DNA from: Parasitella parasitica
Lineage: Eukaryota; Mucoromycota; Mucoromycetes; Mucorales; Mucoraceae
Assembly (NCBI GenBank): GCA_025201805.1
Contig: MU619315.1
Span: forward strand, 5,844-58,030
DNA length: 52,187 nucleotides
Direction of reading: 5' to 3'
The stretch's first letter is position 1; the number at the start of each line of letters is the position of its first letter. Below, in pieces: positions 1 through 10,426 of the stretch. Made by a program: the position numbers and the translations under genes. Under the pieces are notes generated by a model. That model worked only from the letters and a program-made list of their open reading frames with translations, was not told the DNA's origin and did not search any database.

Positions 1-172
1 ATCCTTCATAAAATACTAGAACTAGCTTGCGCAAAAAGGGAGGCTTTAACAAAGAACGCTGCAACAATGAGAAAAATACACGCTTAGATTGAACATGATG
101 CACGTAGTGTGCATATTTTTCAATTGTTTACTAAAGTTGCATGTGTTCTGAAAGCAAATATATTATAGAGTG

Positions 173-1441
173 TTATGTAATAGTGGATGGCTGCACATCT
201 TCATGTTCTTCATGTTCTTCAGGCACAGTTGCAGGATCAATCATAGGGGGGCTAAAGTAGCAGTATTAGATTTCAAGGAGATTAGTACACAGCAGCGTCG
301 TAGACAATCAAATTACTCGGCTTACCTTGGTCGACGGCCCTTGTTTTTATGTGCCTCCTGTACTTTGGCAGCAGAAGGATGCTCCATTGGAGTCAACAGC
401 TCAAAACTGCATAGTAGTTCCTCGTTGATGCTCATGATGGCTCCAAAATTATCAAACTCGCCACAGTAGTTGGGAGCACTGAACACTGTAACCAGTGTCC
501 TTTCGTTGAAGAACTGGTATCCATCTTCCACTACCATGTGAGCTCTGCACACCAGATCCAAATCATGTTTTGACAAGAATTCATTGACTATTTTTTTACC
601 AAAGCAGTAAGAGACGCCTCGCTCGTTATCCTCCCATTCAATCGCTGTATCTGACGGATCCGACCAAAGCAGATCATTCAATAATCCATATTCAGGGACG
701 TCGGTGGGCCGCATAATATTCCTTACATCATCCATTGTGTGCAGAGATGGGCTCAAGCCACCATGAACGCAGAATATTTTACCTGCCACCAAGGCTGCAA
801 TTGGCAGCGTATTAAACACATCCACAAACGTCTTCCATACCTTGGTATTTGTCCTGCGTTTGCATTCATCGTAAAATCCATAAACACGGGTCACGTTGGC
901 GCACTCGTGGTTTCCTCGCAGCAAAAAAAAGTTTTCAGGATACTTGATCTTGAAACAAAAGAGTAGCAATATCGTCTCTAGACTCTGTTTTCCTCTATCG
1001 ACATAATCGCCCAAAAACAAGTAATTTGAATCAGGAGGAAACCCACCCTATTTTTGCATTCAAGGATTTAATAATGGGTCTTTTTTTTTTTTTTTTTTTT
1101 TCACTCCCTCTGCTTATACTACCATTTCAAATAATCGTATTAAATCGTGAAATTGGCCGTGTATGTCGCCCAGTATCTTGACGGGCGGATTCAGCTCGAT
1201 CAGACTAGGTTGGCTCAGAAACACCTCTTGCGCTGCTCTACAGATAGCGACTATTTCTGAATTCCTAAAGCAGATCGATTTGGTCACTTTGTTCTTGGCT
1301 CCCACATCCATCAAACGATTGATGCACTCGTCGATGTCTAAATTCCAACCTATTGATCTGATCGACGTTGCTGTGAGTTGGTTCTGCGATGTAAAAGTGA
1401 GCTGGTTTTCTGCAATGGGGCTATGTAATGGTGGGGATATG

Positions 1442-1474
<33 letters not shown>

Positions 1475-1659
1475 ATAAACGCATTCTGTGCCGCTGGTAT
1501 AGACGTCGGTTTGTTGCCATTGTTTCTCTGGATGCTTGAGTTTATGAGGATCGAGTTTACTGAGGTGGCTGTGGCATTGGATATTTCGTTGTCTGGTACT
1601 TCAGATCGTACAATACTGGGCCTGTTATCTTTTCTCTTTTTCGAAATGTTATTACCCAT
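173..1659 (-). CDS. PPZ1: PPZ-type serine/threonine protein phosphatase
   Basis: Metallophosphatase of the PP1/PPZ family. Exons (minus): 1659-1123, 1047-326 and probably 251-173, giving about 445 aa. The N-terminus starts MGNNISKK, with Gly2 as an N-myristoylation site, as in yeast Ppz1/Ppz2. It is followed by about 110 residues of low complexity including a run of 10 or more glutamines. The catalytic domain shows GDIHGQ, GDYVDRG and RGNHE, the metal-binding motifs, and [11 protein letters not shown] near the C-terminus. PPZ enzymes regulate potassium/sodium homeostasis and cell-wall integrity at membranes (family knowledge). Intron 1 has donor ATG|GTAGTA. A second intron (donor AAG|GTAAGC, acceptor TTTAG) would replace the last residue with an acidic 25-residue tail. 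If it is not spliced, the protein stops at 322. The family call is firm; the third exon is inferred. Confidence 0.88.
1443..1475. repeat. CTG/CAG trinucleotide repeat (polyglutamine coding)
   Basis: About ten uninterrupted CTG units on the + strand. They read as CAG and code the polyglutamine run in the N-terminal extension of the PPZ-type phosphatase. Such tracts are likely to vary in length between strains. Confidence 0.9.
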
Positions 1660-1768
1660 AATTTCATAAATAAAATAGAAAAAAGAAGAAAAAAGGGGGA
1701 TTTATTTTCTGTGTGAATTATAGTGTACGACTCTGGCAGAATGTGATGTTTCTCACGTGTGGGCTTGC

Positions 1769-3841
1769 TTAGTTCTTCTCTGCTCGCTTCAAACAGTGAC
1801 GAACAAGCGCTTTTGCCTTTTTGGTGGAATAATACATTTGCTTTGGGACCAGCTCCTCCCTGTTGGCTACTCCCGTTTTCACAGCCATAGAGACACTGGC
1901 TGCTTGCAGTTCATTGATATCGGTATGCCATACTTGCTGGCTGTCCACAGACCCTTGTTTCAGGTCATTGTCGTATACAAAGCCAAATACGTCCCTCAGA
2001 ATCGACTTAGTTTCGTTTTCGGAATCTGTAAATTCGACATGCTGAAACATGTAATCTACAAAATAGCAGCTATCACAAATATACTGGTCGTGGATAGTTT
2101 GTACGATGGCGATGATGGATGACGGAACGCCGTTCATGTCCTTTTCCAGCAGTTGTGCAAGTATCTTGTCCAAGTCTGCTTCGTTTCCAGACTTCAGACA
2201 GAACACCAGTAGCCCCCAAAGAATTGAATATGATGTTCTTATCCTGCCATGTCCTATTTCAAGCTTGCGGTTCCAAATCTCAAACGCTTTATTGCACATT
2301 AAGACTATATTGGCGGGTGAGCCCTTGCATTCATAGAGTAATGTACACAAGACAGGTTCAAGCACTCGGTCGTCGCATAGCAACTTGTCGAAATGGAGCC
2401 GCACCAGCAGGCTGTAAATGCTCATTGATTTTGTGTATCGAGCCTTTTTGTCCATCATAATTTCTGGACTATTCGCTGCAATCGACAAAATGTCATGTAG
2501 AAACCCAGGCGCTTCGTTTTCATCAGGATGCAAGTATTCAGAGCACATAAATCTCGAATAGACCTCCCATGCTCGATTCTCCCAGTAGGTCTGCCGTGAT
2601 ATGTTGGTGGCAGGGATTTGGCGAAACGCAGCCCAACACAGATGCATAGCAATACAAGGCGTGGCATCGTTGACTGCATCCCCCATGGCTTGGTACACCT
2701 GCCACCCATATTCAAACTGGCTGTTGTTCATTGCCACAAATATCATGGTGTTGTCATTGTCAGTGCTGATGCGATCCACTTGCTGCTTTTTCGTCTCGAT
2801 CTGCAGCTGTGTCAGCGCCCAGTCCTTCACGCCCTCTTTTTCCTCTTGGCTCTTGATGGCTGCCATGTTCTCCTCACGCAGCTTTTCGTATGCCAGCTTC
2901 GTCTTGTGCCATTCTCCATCACTTGCGCTGAGCGTAGACTGGTAAAACATCCACAGTTTGAATTGATCTTGCTCGGTAATTTCACTCATCAAAGGCATTT
3001 CCATTCGAATCGGTTCAAGATCATTGGGGGCTACAGGATTGGTAATCTCCAAATAGGGTTTGCCATAATCTGACAGCAAGCCTTGTGCCTCCTGGCTCTG
3101 CTTGGGATCCTGCAAAAGATGGAGCATTATGGCAGTCTGGTAGCATAGCGTATCCCATTCTCGCCTAGGTAAGGCATACATGGCCATCAGCGCAAGAGAC
3201 TTGTAGTTTCTGTCCACCAGTGTGCTAACCACGGCAAGATGCGCCTCTCTCTGCAGAACAAAGCCTGATTCTACCACTTTGGTGAACAATCGCCATAAAA
3301 CAGACTCTTGGATATCGGGCGCTTTTCCGTCTGTTCTTGACATTTCGTCCACAATGCGGATAACGTTTGGATCGCATAAAGACTTGATAATTTGCGAGTA
3401 TATTTTTGACACCTCGTCTTCGTCTTCTCCCTCTGTGTCTGTCATCTGTAGATGATCCAAGGCTTGCTGTAGTATTAGGATCGCATTGGACACATTATCG
3501 TTGTCTAGAATCTCGCTCATCACCCTCCGGCCCAGCTGTACGCTGTTTTTCCTCCTGCCATCATATAGGATCGAGTTGCGAGCACTGGTACTGGATGCTT
3601 GGTTACTGCTTGCTGCTGTTGTTGTTGATATTGATATTGAGGATTGATCGGCTTCATAATCCTGCTGTTCTTGTTGCAATTGATAGCTTTCTCTTCGTGG
3701 CTGCGCTGCGAGGCTTTTATCTGCATTATTGAAGAGTAAACCAGACCAGCCTTCAAAGAAATTGTCAAACACAGGCGATTGTTTGCTCGCATCTCCTCCG
3801 AGACGCAATTGAGGATAGCTTTTTCTTTTGGCGTCTGTCAT
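1769..3841 (-). CDS. Orphan alpha-helical protein, about 690 aa
   Basis: A single-exon gene I do not recognise. I start it at 3841 (MTDAKRKSYPQLRL); an in-frame Met seven codons upstream (3862) is possible. The first 120 residues are low-complexity (Q, S, T and acidic stretches). The rest is rich in amphipathic helices with repeated aromatic/leucine patterns, such as SIYSLLVRLHFDKLLCDD and TSYSILWGLLVFCLKSGN, suggesting an alpha-solenoid of PPR or TPR-like type. There is no transmembrane segment or catalytic motif. The stop lies about 110 bp downstream of the phosphatase start on the same strand. That the ORF is coding is strongly supported by its length and composition; function is unknown. 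Confidence 0.8.
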   Translation of the reverse strand: MTDAKRKSYPQLRLGGDASKQSPVFDNFFEGWSGLLFNNADKSLAAQPRRESYQLQQEQQDYEADQSSISISTTTAASSNQASSTSARNSILYDGRRKNSVQLGRRVMSEILDNDNVSNAILILQQALDHLQMTDTEGEDEDEVSKIYSQIIKSLCDPNVIRIVDEMSRTDGKAPDIQESVLWRLFTKVVESGFVLQREAHLAVVSTLVDRNYKSLALMAMYALPRREWDTLCYQTAIMLHLLQDPKQSQEAQGLLSDYGKPYLEITNPVAPNDLEPIRMEMPLMSEITEQDQFKLWMFYQSTLSASDGEWHKTKLAYEKLREENMAAIKSQEEKEGVKDWALTQLQIETKKQQVDRISTDNDNTMIFVAMNNSQFEYGWQVYQAMGDAVNDATPCIAMHLCWAAFRQIPATNISRQTYWENRAWEVYSRFMCSEYLHPDENEAPGFLHDILSIAANSPEIMMDKKARYTKSMSIYSLLVRLHFDKLLCDDRVLEPVLCTLLYECKGSPANIVLMCNKAFEIWNRKLEIGHGRIRTSYSILWGLLVFCLKSGNEADLDKILAQLLEKDMNGVPSSIIAIVQTIHDQYICDSCYFVDYMFQHVEFTDSENETKSILRDVFGFVYDNDLKQGSVDSQQVWHTDINELQAASVSMAVKTGVANREELVPKQMYYSTKKAKALVRHCLKRAEKN

Positions 3842-4057
3842 TGTTTGAATATATACATGCAAAGCTAAAGAGGGATGAGCAGATATAGTGCTGTTCTAGA
3901 CCTTGTGTACAGGTTTTCAGAAAATGACCGGTTTCGAATCTCATTTGACATGTCTTGAAAGTATGTTTAAATGTCCAGGAAGAAGGGGTAAATGAAACAA
4001 TTATTGATTATTGACACAAATGACATCCACCTGTTATCGCTCAAGAGCTACCTTACG

Positions 4058-4069
4058 CCCCCCCCCCCC
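4058..4069. repeat. Homopolymeric C12 tract
   Basis: Twelve consecutive C between the orphan helical protein and eL18. It is one of about ten C or G runs in this AT-rich window; see findings. Confidence 0.9.
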
Positions 4070-4316
4070 ACTCGTTGTATACCGTATTTAACTTTCATAA
4101 ATGATCTATCGCTCAGCTCCAAATTTTGGCATGGCACCTCTCTTATTTACCATCACTGATACGATAAAAAAAACACACTCGATGTTGGGTTGAATGTATC
4201 GATTTTTTATTCTTTGTTTTGTTGCCATTTTCAATGACAAAATAACATCATTTCTAAAGCCTGGTAACAGATGTTGGTGATGTTGCTTCTGCTGCTGCGG
4301 TTGCTGCTGTTGCTGC

Positions 4317-5122
4317 TTAGACCTTGAAACCACGAGAGGCACGCTTACCACGAGCACGCTCAAACTTACGACCCTTTGAACGGACAAAAGGCTTCTTGTT
4401 CTTATGAGGACCCATGCCAAAGTGCTTGACGGACTCACGAGAGTTCTTGGCACCACGGATGAGGAGGGTGTTGGCACCGGTAGGAGCACGAAGAGCTAAT
4501 TGATCCAAGGTCAAAACTTCACCGCCGGCCTTCAAGATGCGAGCCTTGGCAGTCTTGGTAAAGTGAAGGGCAGCAACAGAGAGCTTGGGGAGGTCCAGCA
4601 AACGAGAATCATCGGTAACAGAGCCTACAACGACAACAGTCTTGCCTTCCTTGTTGTTCTTGACGATGCGAGAGACGGTGACGGGAGGGCGGTTGACACG
4701 AGACATAAAGAGTCGCTTCAAGACAACCTTGTTAAAGTTGGCGTCAGTGCGACGAGCGAGGAAACGGTAGAGCTACAGAGTGTATGAGTTAGTTCTGATT
4801 CGGCTCAAACAAAAAAAGGAAAATGCTCCAACCTTGACGAGCAAAGCCAAGTAGACATTGTCAGACTTGGGAGCAGTGCGGTTGGAGTTCTTGACGTGGT
4901 GTTTCTTGATATCGATACCCTATTCATTGAACGTATAATGTTAGTCGCTTGTTTCGACTTGTCTGTGATGTATCTCGCTCTTTTAATGAAATCCCAAATA
5001 AATTCACAATCATGCGTCCTCTCTACACAATATTCTCAAATCCATCGCCCATCTATCCAGTACATATATCTAACACCATCTCGCTATATTCCCAGTATAA
5101 TCATTGTTGGATGCACTACCAT
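4317..5122 (-). CDS. RPL18: 60S ribosomal protein eL18
   Basis: Component of the large cytosolic ribosomal subunit. Exons (minus): 5122-5120 (only the ATG), 4919-4833, 4772-4317, giving about 181 aa, close to the family's 186-188. Diagnostic segments are [55 protein letters not shown] and the basic tail [17 protein letters not shown]. Exon 2 begins in phase 0 with Gly-Ile-Asp, so the initiator must be in a separate exon. The best candidate is ATG|GTAGTG at 5122, with a branch-point-like GACTAAC near the acceptor. An alternative ATG|GTGTTA lies near 5080. Identity is certain; the position of the first exon is inferred. Confidence 0.93.
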
Positions 5123-5783
5123 TTTTTTATATATCTAGCAACCGGTCGTTAGGCTGTGTCCAAGAAGAGAGAATCTTTAAATGGATTGCAAATTGGTTCA
5201 TTTTTGGCATCACTCATTTGCCTCTGGCTTCGACTTCAACTGTGGTGCATCCGGTCCGGACATGTAACTAGATCGCACAATGATGGTTTAAGGTAGTTGT
5301 GCTTATTAGGAGGGTAATATGATAAGCTGTTGAACAGAAACATAATGACATATATTAAATGTTGCGAGGTATATGTGTTTATAAATTTTCTATACTTGAT
5401 CCATTATAACCGTTTTAAAAGGAAAGAGTTTGGCTACCCGGACAACATGATGATCTGCATTTGAATCAGGCCATCGAAAAGCGTTCAGCCAGGGCAACCT
5501 GTCAAAGTTTTCAGTTACAATGGGATCGATATAGACGTATGAGAGCTATTATGCTGAGAGTGGTGTTGACGCCTTAACATTCAAGTATGGACCCGCATAT
5601 CTGGCTCTAATCAATAGTATATCTCTTAGTTTGCAGCCCAGAAACTCATGCCATATATCACGATGCCCACATCAGATTTTGCTCCACTTGGTTTCACTAC
5701 CAGCAGTGACCGTAGATAAAAGCCAATTTTCTTTCAACATGCTCAACTTTTTTTCATTTCCACAAACTAGCAACTAGTCGAAA
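5123..5783. other. Intergenic region between divergent RPL18 and COQ9
   Basis: About 660 bp with no supportable coding exon on either strand. It must carry the promoters of RPL18 (leftward) and COQ9 (rightward). A lone box-C-like ATGATGA is at 5447 but lacks a convincing box D and terminal stem. Confidence 0.6.
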
Positions 5784-7013
5784 ATGTCAGCTATCCGACC
5801 TCTTCTTTCCCAGTCTCTGCGTCAGACAATAGCTCTACGTGCGACGCACAGCGCCGGATTGCAAGTAGCTGCTGCTGCACGCCGTACATTTGCTGCCTCT
5901 GCTCCCGACGCCACATTGTAAGTGTGTATTTGCATCATTATCAGACAGCTTCAATAACACATTTCTTCAGACCTCCAGCAACCGGGGCGCCTACAAACAA
6001 AAAGGCATCGCCATCATCGCAGGACCCTCGTCTGCAAATGCTTTATGCCACAATGCCTTTTGTATCTCAATATGGCTGGTCCATGGAGAGTTTAATTCAT
6101 GGTGCTCGTGCTTTGGGCTATCCTTCGGTAGCTCACGGCATGTTTCCTGACGGAGAGGCAGGTTTAATTGATGCCTATCTCTCTGAGCAGCGCAAGCAGT
6201 TTGCTCAATTGGCAAAAGAAAAGTTTATCAGTGGCGAGCTACAAAAGTAAGCAGACGACACGTCTCTCATCTCCAGGCATTTAAAGATTAGTGTACATGT
6301 TTGTAGGCTTTCTATGGATGAAAGGGTTCAAATCTTGACATGGCTCCGTTTGGATATGAATAAACCTTACATCAAAAAGTGGCCCGAGGTAAAAAGTCGA
6401 GCTTGAGGCATAGCGAACCAGGTCGAAACTAACGTCAATCCAACACAGGCGCTTGCCATCATGGCACGCCCATCCAATGTTGCCATGTCTTTAAAGCATC
6501 TTGGGGACATTGCGGATGATATTTGGTATTATGCAGGCGACAAAAGTCCCGATGTAAGCAAAATACACGACGGATAAAGCTAAATTGCTAATGAGGCTGG
6601 ATATAGATGAATTGGTACACAAAACGTGCTTCTCTGGCCGCTGTATATAGCACAGCCGATTTATACATGACCAAAGACACCAGTCCTGATTATGCCGAAA
6701 CTGAGAGGTTTTTGGAAAGACGCTTGAACGAGGTTGCCTGGGTCGGTTCTTCTGCACGTCAAGTAAAGTTTTGTTTGTGCGTGACAAGAGATAAGGAATT
6801 AATATGTATATTTTTAGCTGGGGACCATGTTGACATTTGGAGCTAAAAGCATGTGGAGTACTTTGGGCAACGTAAGTATTTATTTATGAGATGTATTCTA
6901 GACCCTGTGCTTTGTTTATTAATTATAATATTTATTTATATATTTATATATCTTTACATATATATTATATATATATATATATATTTTGTATGTAGCGTGG
7001 AGGCAGATTTTAA
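5784..7013 (+). CDS. COQ9: Ubiquinone biosynthesis protein COQ9
   Basis: Lipid-binding member of the mitochondrial coenzyme Q synthesis complex, which presents Q intermediates to the Coq7 hydroxylase (family knowledge). Seven exons: 5784-5917, 5971-6246, 6307-6388, 6449-6553, 6607-6762, 6818-6871, 6996-7013; 274 aa. The first 45 residues are basic and Ser/Ala-rich without acidic residues until the end, typical of a mitochondrial presequence. The COQ9 core includes YGWSMESLIHGARALGYP, HLGDIADDIWYYAGD and the highly diagnostic MNWYTKRASLAAVYS. All junctions keep frame. The last exon is only 18 nt, coding RGGRF and the stop, after an intron carrying an (AT)n stretch. Confidence 0.95.
6958..6986. 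repeat. (AT)n microsatellite in the last COQ9 intron
   Basis: Near-perfect TA dinucleotide tract within intron 6 of COQ9, just upstream of the final acceptor (TATGTAG). Confidence 0.85.
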
Positions 7014-7119
7014 ATTATAAATGTATCTTACAATAAATTATGAAATGCTGTTGTGTGTAATGTATATATAAACAAGTATGCAATGTGTAAGGAGAAATAG
7101 ATGGGTGTATATGAGCATA

Positions 7120-8169
7120 TTAGATTAAACTATCACAGCGCCGATTGTGATCAGCAAGAGCCTTCTTAATGAGCCATGCAGAGGTGGTATCCAGTGTCGA
7201 GTCAAACCAGGACCTGGAAGTCAATTTAGAGATACCCACATAGCTGACCAAGTGACACAGTGCGTCAATTTCAGGTCTCTCCTTTGTGCATGAAACCACC
7301 CTCTTTACAAGGTATTCTGACGAGGTGGAGAACAGGCCGGACCAAGTGCGGTTGTGGTTATTGTCATCATACCACAAGCACCAAACAGCTTGGATCATTA
7401 CGATCATGCTGTTTGCTAAATTGCGAGCAATAAATGTCATTCCGTGCTCCAGAGCGTACCAAAATTTATGCTGGATCTGTGTTACTGAGCTGCGAAGCAC
7501 ATTGTTGCTACTACAGCTGGCCAACTCTATGATCTGCCGCTGGTGCTTCTCTGAGGGCTTCATCAAGCAAAGCACTTTTCCACCTTCAATGGACATGACA
7601 GTGAATTCCATGATTTCATCGTCTATGAACCGCACAGAAAACGATGTAATCGAGTTGTACTTGGTCGCCTGCTTCAACCCAGCACAGAACTGCTGCAGGT
7701 CGTCAGAATGGATATATCGCATCATTGGCTGGCCGATAGCCAAGGTTGTGGTTTGCTCGTCAGATTGGAATACAGCGTCAATGGTGCCATACATTGTTAA
7801 CCGAGTAATGGCCACCTGACTGTATTTCTGACGACTGGCGAGATACATGTGATTTAATTCGGTCATGTCGGTGCATATGATGGTGGTCGTTGTTTCGTTA
7901 TTCACATGCAGGCAGGTTTCCAGTATCTTTTGCGTAGCGGCTGTGGACACCAAGCTGGTGGTTGCGGAAGAGGAGACGTCTTCTTGCAACGGCTGCCAGA
8001 TGAAATCCAACGGCTGGCCCACAGGATCGAGCCCTAGCATGGTGATCATTTCAGCTGTGGCATTTATGACAGTGCTGTCCTGGTTTACTGTGATCCAAGC
8101 CATTGATCTCAAAGGGCAGTTTGTAGTTGAATGATGAGCCATGTTCGTTAAAAGCGTTGTATTTGACAA
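7120..8169 (-). CDS. PAS-domain protein
   Basis: Single-exon ORF of 349 aa starting MSNTTLLTNMAHHS; Met10 is an alternative start. Residues about 22-95 look like a degenerate PAS domain (AWITVNQDSTVINATAEM followed by MLGLDPVGQPLDFIW). Residues about 120-210 form a second PAS fold, with ITRLTMYGTIDAVFQSDE, then GQPMMRYIHSDDLQQFC and FSVRFIDDEIMEFTVMSIEG, the classic pattern seen in white-collar and PAS/ARNT-type regulators. I see no LOV cysteine motif (GRNCRFLQ), zinc finger, bHLH or kinase domain. It is therefore probably a protein-interaction or sensory partner rather than a complete photoreceptor. It ends tail to tail with COQ9, about 106 bp apart. The fold is fairly certain; the ligand and pathway are unknown. 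Confidence 0.75.
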   Translation of the reverse strand: MSNTTLLTNMAHHSTTNCPLRSMAWITVNQDSTVINATAEMITMLGLDPVGQPLDFIWQPLQEDVSSSATTSLVSTAATQKILETCLHVNNETTTTIICTDMTELNHMYLASRQKYSQVAITRLTMYGTIDAVFQSDEQTTTLAIGQPMMRYIHSDDLQQFCAGLKQATKYNSITSFSVRFIDDEIMEFTVMSIEGGKVLCLMKPSEKHQRQIIELASCSSNNVLRSSVTQIQHKFWYALEHGMTFIARNLANSMIVMIQAVWCLWYDDNNHNRTWSGLFSTSSEYLVKRVVSCTKERPEIDALCHLVSYVGISKLTSRSWFDSTLDTTSAWLIKKALADHNRRCDSLI

Positions 8170-8400
8170 AGAAACAAAAAAAAAAGAAGAAAGAAAATAT
8201 ATCCGTATTGTTTAAGGAAAAGAAAGGAATTTATACAAAAACAAGGACCCGGTGATCAGATGGTAATCTCCATGAAGCTAACATTTATTGCCTTGAAAAT
8301 TATCGCAGATTTGGAAAAAAAGCTAAAATAACCCCCCCACATTGTCTTTATTCGCAGTTAGGTTGTTTTTAGTAAGGTGCAGCAGATGCTGTGGCATTAT

Positions 8401-10162
8401 CTATTGGGGGCGTTGAGGTTTTACAGGTTTTGTAGACATATTTGGCAAGTGAGAGTTACCTGATCCACCGTGCCTATTGGTTCCCACATTCTTGACCAGC
8501 GTGGTGTGAATGTTGTTGTAGGGGTTATTGTATGGTGTGTATGTGTAATAAACCATGGTGGGATAAGGATCAACATAAAAACCATTGGACAGTGGCGTAT
8601 GGTATACATTGTCTATATGTAGTTTAGTCTTGGTTAATATGTAGAACATGACGTATAATTAGAGAGTGTAACACTTTACTATTATAGCTATACGCATAAC
8701 CCTTTGATTGTGTCATGTTTTCGCACCTGTTGTTATTGCTGTTGCTGTTACTGTTGCTGTTGCTGTTGCTATTGCTGCTATAACCGAAATACTGCACATG
8801 TTATAAGGTTAGTTTTAATCTTGCCCATCTCGTGTTTGCATGCAATCATTTTACCGGCATACTATTACTGTTTTTGCTGGCAAAGTTATCAATAATAGAA
8901 GGAGCATTCACCTTGAAGGATTTCAAAGGGTCACACTGGTAACTGCATTGGTTATTATATTCAACCTGGCAGGGATATTGACGATAGCAAACACGAATGA
9001 TTTTTTCCTTGAACAAGGCACCATTCTATGTTTATACAGGCTGCCTTAGTTTGCCAGCAGGGGTGTAATATCCTGCTACTTGTAAGTACATACCTCGGCA
9101 TCAATGGCTTCTGCAGCTTCCTTTTCGCCTTGAAATTTGATGAATGCAAAGATCTTTTTGAAGGCATGTCGGTTCAATGGTTTGCGGATCAAATGGATAT
9201 CAAGAATATGACCGTATCTTGTAAACTTGATGAACAAGTCTTCCTCATTGATGGCTTCTGGTAAATTGCCAACGAAAAGAGCGTGCTTGTCCAAGCGGCA
9301 AGATGTGCCACAAACACCATAAACGTTTTCGCTGTCCAAGTACGCAGCCCATTCGACAAACCATTGCGAGTATGAGTGTTCATTCAGCATGTTGTGTTTG
9401 GGAAACTTCAATTCCTGCATTTGGGGTGGGGGGTTTGGTTACATACAAATATCGTGGCACACATCTAACTTACCATGTATGCTTTGATGGCATCATCTCG
9501 ATATTTAAACTTGATTATAATCGAGTGGAATTTTCCATGTGGTTGTAGAATGTTCATGTCCTCGATTTCGCCGTAATCAGACAATACATTTGCTACGTGC
9601 TATGTAATATGTATGTGAGAGGAGCTTACGTAAATGTGTGCCAGAGCCAAGCATATTCAGCTACCTTTTTGTTAAACGGTTGGTTTAAAGATACCAAGCA
9701 TATAGATCGATTGACTCGGGCAGGTTCACATCGGATCCGCCTGCCATTGATACAGGTGTTTTGCGCTTCTTTTAATGCTTGTTTGCAATCACTGACAAAC
9801 TACGCTCATAACATGTGAAAGACTGATTAATAACTCTGTTTGATATATTACATAAGCATGTACCTCATATTGCACAAATGCATAGGGCCTTTTCAGCCAG
9901 TCTTTGAATACTTTGACACTTTGGATATGGCCCCATTTCAGAAAATGCTCATAAACGCTTGTTTTTAGATCAGTATCCTTCAAATTCCTGTCCAAACTAC
10001 TCACAAAAAAAGTGGGGTGAATATATAGCAATTCACAGATATATAAACCAGGAGCATACAGTACCTTGCTACAAAGACACAGGCTGCAGGATTTTCCTTT
10101 TTCTGGCCATCAGTATCATTGACGTAATAATTCCCTGCTGGCTTGTATGGCACAACAGACAT
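8401..10162 (-). CDS. Three-RRM RNA-binding protein, Rim4-like
   Basis: Exons (minus): 10162-10065, 9999-9864, 9799-9665, 9599-9474, 9414-9094, 9025-8855, 8791 to about 8675, then a terminal exon ending at 8401; about 443 aa. RRM1 has VFVASSLDRNLKDTDLKTSV and RPYAFVQYE. RRM2 follows the conserved linker GRRIRCEPARVNRSICLVSL. RRM3 starts HALFVGNLPEAINEEDL and ends KEKIIRVCYRQYP. The RRM1-linker pattern resembles fungal meiotic RNA-binding proteins of the Rim4/Mde7 type (from memory, moderate certainty). The C-terminal part has a Ser-Asn dipeptide repeat and a Tyr/Asn/Pro-rich tail. The last intron is uncertain: donor AAA|GTGTTA with acceptor AAG (46 nt), or donor GG|TTATG with acceptor CATATAG. 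The gene is divergent from the SAS4-like gene. Confidence 0.8.
8722..8780. repeat. Imperfect trinucleotide repeat coding (Ser-Asn)n
   Basis: TTGCTG-type hexamer repeat on the + strand. On the minus strand it reads AGC AAC and codes about eight Ser-Asn units within exon 7 of the Rim4-like gene. Such low-complexity N-rich segments are common in proteins that assemble into RNA-protein condensates (family knowledge). Confidence 0.8.
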
Positions 10163-10191
10163 GCTATATTTGATATGATAAGCCAACAGAA

Positions 10192-10220
10192 GAAAGAGAG
10201 AGAGAGAGAGAGAGAGAGAA
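10192..10220. repeat. (GA)n microsatellite in a divergent promoter
   Basis: Run of about 13 GA units between the Rim4-like start (10162, minus) and the SAS4-like start (10427, plus). On the Rim4-like strand it is a (CT)n pyrimidine tract immediately upstream of the ATG, probably in the 5' leader. Confidence 0.9.
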
Positions 10221-10426
10221 AATAAAAAAAAGAGTTGCAAAAGAAAGAGAGCAAGGGCGAGAGAAATCGCTGATAGTTTAATACATGCATTATGATTGAC
10301 AATTTTTGATATATTGATTTGCTTTTGCATTTAATATCATACACGCATTTATAATCTGGGTATCAATTAGGCCACAACAAGGAATAAGAAAATTTTCAAA
10401 TATCTCACCCTTCTGTGTTAAAAACA

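Noticed and set aside
1163-1669. 168-codon ORF on the + strand with a polycysteine run
   Set aside because: Antisense shadow of the polyglutamine CAG repeat and phosphatase exon 1.
4921-5119. snoRNA within eL18 intron 1
   Set aside because: Ribosomal protein introns often host snoRNAs, but only a partial box C (ATGATTA) and no box D are present.
5447-5556. Second box C/D snoRNA candidate (ATGATGA at 5447, CTGA at 5553)
   Set aside because: No convincing terminal stem, no D'/C' pair and no recognisable rRNA complementarity.
10163-10330. Upstream in-frame extension of the Rim4-like protein (Leu/Ser-rich)
   Set aside because: It is the translation of the (CT)n tract; the ATG at 10162 directly precedes the conserved sequence.
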